Positions 61,841-64,000 of a stretch of 64,000 bases of DNA are shown piece after piece. Made by a program: the position numbers and the translations under genes. The notes below the pieces were generated by a model. The model ran no database searches. It saw only the letters and a program-made list of their open reading frames with translations, and had not been told where the DNA came from. Where the stretch lies: NCBI RefSeq assembly GCF_000765215.1, contig NZ_JPJE01000005.1:1-64000 (forward strand). Reading direction: 5' to 3'. This stretch comes from Eubacterium sp. ER2. Its GTDB lineage: Bacteria > Bacillota > Clostridia > Lachnospirales > Lachnospiraceae. Each line of letters opens with the position of its first letter. Position 1 is the stretch's first letter.

Positions 61841-62728
61841 ATGAAACTTGGTTTAAATTTGTCTTTTGCTGTAAAGCGCTGGCTGGATCCGGTTCAGCTG
61901 GCCAGGATGATCAAACAGGATTTTGGCACGGACCATGTCCAGTTCACCTGGGATCTGATCGATCCCTGGTGGCCGGAGGAATACAGAGATGTCATGGTGG
62001 ATCAGTATAAAAAAGCATTTGCGGACGAGGGTGTGGAGATTGACGGAACATTCGGTGGCCTTGCTTCCTATTCTTATGCGCATCTGCTGGCACCGGCCAG
62101 GGAACAGCGGGAGGCGGCGCTTGTCTTCTTTAAAAGAGCGATCGATCTGACAGTGAGAATGGGATGTCCTGTCATGGGAACGCCTGTAGGCGGCATGACC
62201 TATGATGACGCTAGAGATCCGAAGAAGAGGGAAGAGTTATACCAGGATATGCTGGAGTCCCTCAGAAAGCTGGCGGCTTACGGCAAAGAAAAAGGCTTGA
62301 AGGAGATCCATATTGAAGCGACTCCTCTGATCACGGAATTTCCTCACAGCCCGGAGGTGTCCGTCAAGATGATGCAGGATCTTGAGGGAAGCAAGATCCC
62401 GATTAAGTTGCTTGTAGACTGGGGACACGCCCTGTTCAAACCTCTCCTTAAAGAAGAGGCGGACATTGAGCTGTGGTTTAATAAATGTGCTCCATACATC
62501 GGTTCCATCCATCTCCAGCAGACGGATGGACTGTGGGACAGGCACTGGGATTTCACTCATGAAGGAGGAATTGTCACACCGGAGCTGATCAGGCGGGCGA
62601 CGGAAAATGCGCATCTGGATGATATTCCTCAGTATCTGGAAGTGGTCACTATATTTGAGGATGATGACGACCATGTATACGAGGGGATGAAAAAAACGAT
62701 GGATTACCTGCACAGAGAGCTCGGTTAA
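61841..62728 (+). CDS. TIM-barrel sugar-phosphate isomerase/epimerase (EryC/LerI-like)
   Basis: A 295-residue xylose-isomerase-like TIM barrel. Candidate metal ligands are Glu159 (IHIEATPL), Asp193 and His196 (LVDWGHALF), His224 (IHLQQTDG) and Glu267 (QYLEVVTIFE). The LQQTDGLWDRHWDFTHEGG region resembles isomerases of erythrulose phosphate in erythritol and threitol pathways; that likeness is from memory. ACAGGAGGTTTAATCT precedes the ATG. It lies between the importer and a ketose kinase. Alternative: epimerase of another short ketose phosphate or of a branched sugar. Confidence 0.8.
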   Translation: MKLGLNLSFAVKRWLDPVQLARMIKQDFGTDHVQFTWDLIDPWWPEEYRDVMVDQYKKAFADEGVEIDGTFGGLASYSYAHLLAPAREQREAALVFFKRAIDLTVRMGCPVMGTPVGGMTYDDARDPKKREELYQDMLESLRKLAAYGKEKGLKEIHIEATPLITEFPHSPEVSVKMMQDLEGSKIPIKLLVDWGHALFKPLLKEEADIELWFNKCAPYIGSIHLQQTDGLWDRHWDFTHEGGIVTPELIRRATENAHLDDIPQYLEVVTIFEDDDDHVYEGMKKTMDYLHRELG

Positions 62729-62744
62729 AGGAGGGGGAGATGGT

Positions 62745-63308
62745 ATGGATTACAGGGAAATGTATGAGAAAATACTGGATGAGCACAGGCAGGTATATGA
62801 GAAGACTGATCAGGCGGGACTGAGAGACTTTATAGAGGAAGTAAAAAAACATGACCGTATTTTCCTTATAGGCGTTGGAAGGGAAGGCATGGCGACAAGA
62901 GCTTTTGCCATGAGGCTGATGCATATGGGGAAGGAGATCCACTGGATCTGGGACGATACCACTCCCGCGATCGGGGAAGGCGACATGCTGATCGCGACTC
63001 TGGGAGACGGGCGTATCGGGCATATTAATTATGTATGTGAACGGGCGAAAGAGGCCGGGGCCATGATCTATGTGGTGACCGGTTCGCCGAGTGGAGATAC
63101 GGCTAAAAATCTGGCAGACAAAGTCTTTTTTGTCCCGGCAGCAGTGTACAGAGGGACTGATGAGGTGGTTCCCTCCTTCCAGCCTATGGGAAACCTGTTC
63201 GAGCAGTGCCTGTTCATTCTGTTTGATATGATCGTTATGATGATAGTGGATGAGACGGAGGGACTGTCGTTCGAAAAAATGGCTAAACGCCACAGAAATA
63301 TAGAGTAA
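62745..63308 (+). CDS. SIS-domain isomerase-like protein (HxlB/6-phospho-3-hexuloisomerase relative)
   Basis: A 187-residue single-domain sugar-phosphate-binding protein. GVGREGMATRAFAMRLMHMG (43-62) and DTTPAIGEGDMLIA (71-84) match 6-phospho-3-hexuloisomerases, but the phosphate loop normally SGSGET reads LGDGRIGH (86-93). No hexulose-6-phosphate synthase is beside it, so the ribulose monophosphate pathway is not implied; it may isomerise the kinase product. AAGGAGGGGGAGATGGT precedes the ATG. Next gene 13 bases downstream. Confidence 0.82.
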   Translation: MDYREMYEKILDEHRQVYEKTDQAGLRDFIEEVKKHDRIFLIGVGREGMATRAFAMRLMHMGKEIHWIWDDTTPAIGEGDMLIATLGDGRIGHINYVCERAKEAGAMIYVVTGSPSGDTAKNLADKVFFVPAAVYRGTDEVVPSFQPMGNLFEQCLFILFDMIVMMIVDETEGLSFEKMAKRHRNIE

Positions 63309-63321
63309 GGAGGCGCCTTGG

Positions 63322-64000
63322 ATGAGTACTAAAAAAATCCTGAACAAGGATGTATCAAACGTAGTGGAGGAGAGTCTTACAGGTTATTTGATGGCCTATA
63401 AGAAATATTATAAAAAAATCGGTGAGTACAATGCATTTCAATATAGAGGGCACAGAAAAGACAAGGTCGCTCTGGTCATCGGCGGCGGGAGTGGACACGA
63501 GCCCCTGTTTACAGGGTACTGCGGCGCCGGACTTGCAGATGCCGTGGCATGCGGAAATATCTGTGCTTCCCCCAACCCGGAGCTGATCACGATGGCTGCG
63601 AAAGCAGTGGATCAGGGGAAAGGTGTACTCTTTGTATATGGAAACTACGCGGGAGACAATCTGAACTTTGATATGGCGGAGGAGATGTGCAGGGCGGAAG
63701 GTATGAAGACAGCACACGTCCGCGAGTGGGATGATTTCGCATCGGCTCCCAAAGAGAGGATAACGGACCGTCGTGGCATCGCGGGAGATGTTTATACTAT
63801 TAAGATTGCGGGAGCGGCCTGCGATGCGGGCCTGGATCTGGATGAGGTTGTGCGGATCACGGAGAAGGCCAGAGATAATACCAATACGATCGGGCTTGCC
63901 ACTTCCCCCGGAACTCTGCCGGGCAATGATAAACCTACTTTTGAGATCGCGGATGACGAGATGGAGTTCGGTATGGGGCTTCACGGAGAGCCGGGGATCG
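63322..64000 (+). CDS. DhaK-type ketose kinase, N-terminal part (cut by window end)
   Basis: The frame is open from ATG 63322 to the window end, giving 226 residues of a DAK1 (dihydroxyacetone kinase) domain. GGGSGHEPLFTGYCGAG (54-70) and GDNLNFDMA (111-119) bind substrate, and His221 in MGLHGEPG is the residue that binds the ketone covalently as a hemiaminal. TAAGGAGGCGCCTTGG precedes the ATG. Families with this domain phosphorylate dihydroxyacetone, erythrulose and apulose-type ketoses with ATP or a PTS phosphate donor; the missing C-terminal half will decide which. Confidence 0.93.
   Translation, partial: MSTKKILNKDVSNVVEESLTGYLMAYKKYYKKIGEYNAFQYRGHRKDKVALVIGGGSGHEPLFTGYCGAGLADAVACGNICASPNPELITMAAKAVDQGKGVLFVYGNYAGDNLNFDMAEEMCRAEGMKTAHVREWDDFASAPKERITDRRGIAGDVYTIKIAGAACDAGLDLDEVVRITEKARDNTNTIGLATSPGTLPGNDKPTFEIADDEMEFGMGLHGEPGI

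Noticed and set aside
62745-63308. Ribulose monophosphate pathway for formaldehyde fixation
   Set aside because: The SIS protein resembles HxlB, but no HxlA synthase is nearby, the phosphate loop differs and the context is sugar import with a ketose kinase.
63355-63984. Minus-strand frame of about 209 codons at the window end
   Set aside because: It is opposite the DAK1 domain, which shows the full substrate-binding motifs on the + strand; the minus frame has no family likeness.

Overview
The window is a chromosomal segment of a low-GC-phylum (Firmicutes/Bacillota) anaerobe, most likely a Lachnospiraceae gut bacterium with moderately GC-rich coding DNA. The reasons are a sigH sporulation sigma factor next to the cysE-cysS-mrnC-rlmB block, a cysteine T-box leader, a long single-chain PurL, YesN/YesM two-component proteins, strong AGGAGG ribosome binding sites and tRNA genes without encoded CCA. 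Species cannot be named from the sequence. Most genes are on the + strand. I see no prophage, CRISPR array, rRNA or intact insertion sequence.

Layout. 0.1-3.8 kb: a small fructan or difructose cluster (DUF2961/GH172-like protein, GH32 fructosidase, PfkB fructokinase). 4.0-4.4 kb: an Rpn-like remnant. 4.5-11.7 kb: on the minus strand a NarL-type sensor/regulator pair with glgX downstream, divergent from an ABC-2 exporter (one ATPase, two permeases). 11.7-15.2 kb: iron alcohol dehydrogenase, ornithine-cyclodeaminase-like protein, RidA and a Mrp ATPase. 15.2-20.0 kb: a DNA-repair island with a radical SAM protein and its DUF4130-like partner behind two LexA-type operators, then a DinG-type helicase-nuclease that appears to be leaderless. 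20-31 kb: LysR regulator, membrane protein, purL, gdhA, amino-acid exporter, acetyltransferase, two tRNAs, ispF and an Eis-like acetyltransferase. 31-35.6 kb: T-box, cysE, cysS, mrnC, rlmB, sigH. 35.9-53 kb: CNNM/CorC protein, tRNA-Thr and tRNA-Ala, wall-associated deacetylase, glnS, MocR regulator, cardiolipin synthase, purA, Na+/solute symporter, SEC-C protein, YdcF, aldo/keto reductase, thioesterase, DUF1540 protein and AI-2E-family transporter. 53-54 kb: metA. 54-64 kb: a complete sugar-uptake regulon running off the right edge.

The 54-64 kb regulon is the most interesting part. A YesN/YesM pair, whose kinase has almost no extracellular domain, is followed by an overlapping gene for a tandem ABC ATPase that has lost key catalytic motifs. 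Next come a lipoprotein binding protein, a normal two-domain sugar ATPase, a permease, a TIM-barrel sugar-phosphate isomerase, a HxlB-like SIS protein and a DhaK-type ketose kinase. Two 15-bp direct repeats 21 bp apart abut the -35 box of the binding-protein promoter, as expected for activation by the AraC-type regulator. The enzyme set points to a short-chain ketose or polyol (for example erythrulose or threitol type). The degenerate ATPase may couple transport to the kinase; that is inference.

The second strong observation is the repair island. The radical SAM promoter carries a perfect 15-bp inverted repeat whose arms are LexA-like boxes over the -35/-10 spacer and the start region, and the gene pair is flanked by two copies of a palindromic element.
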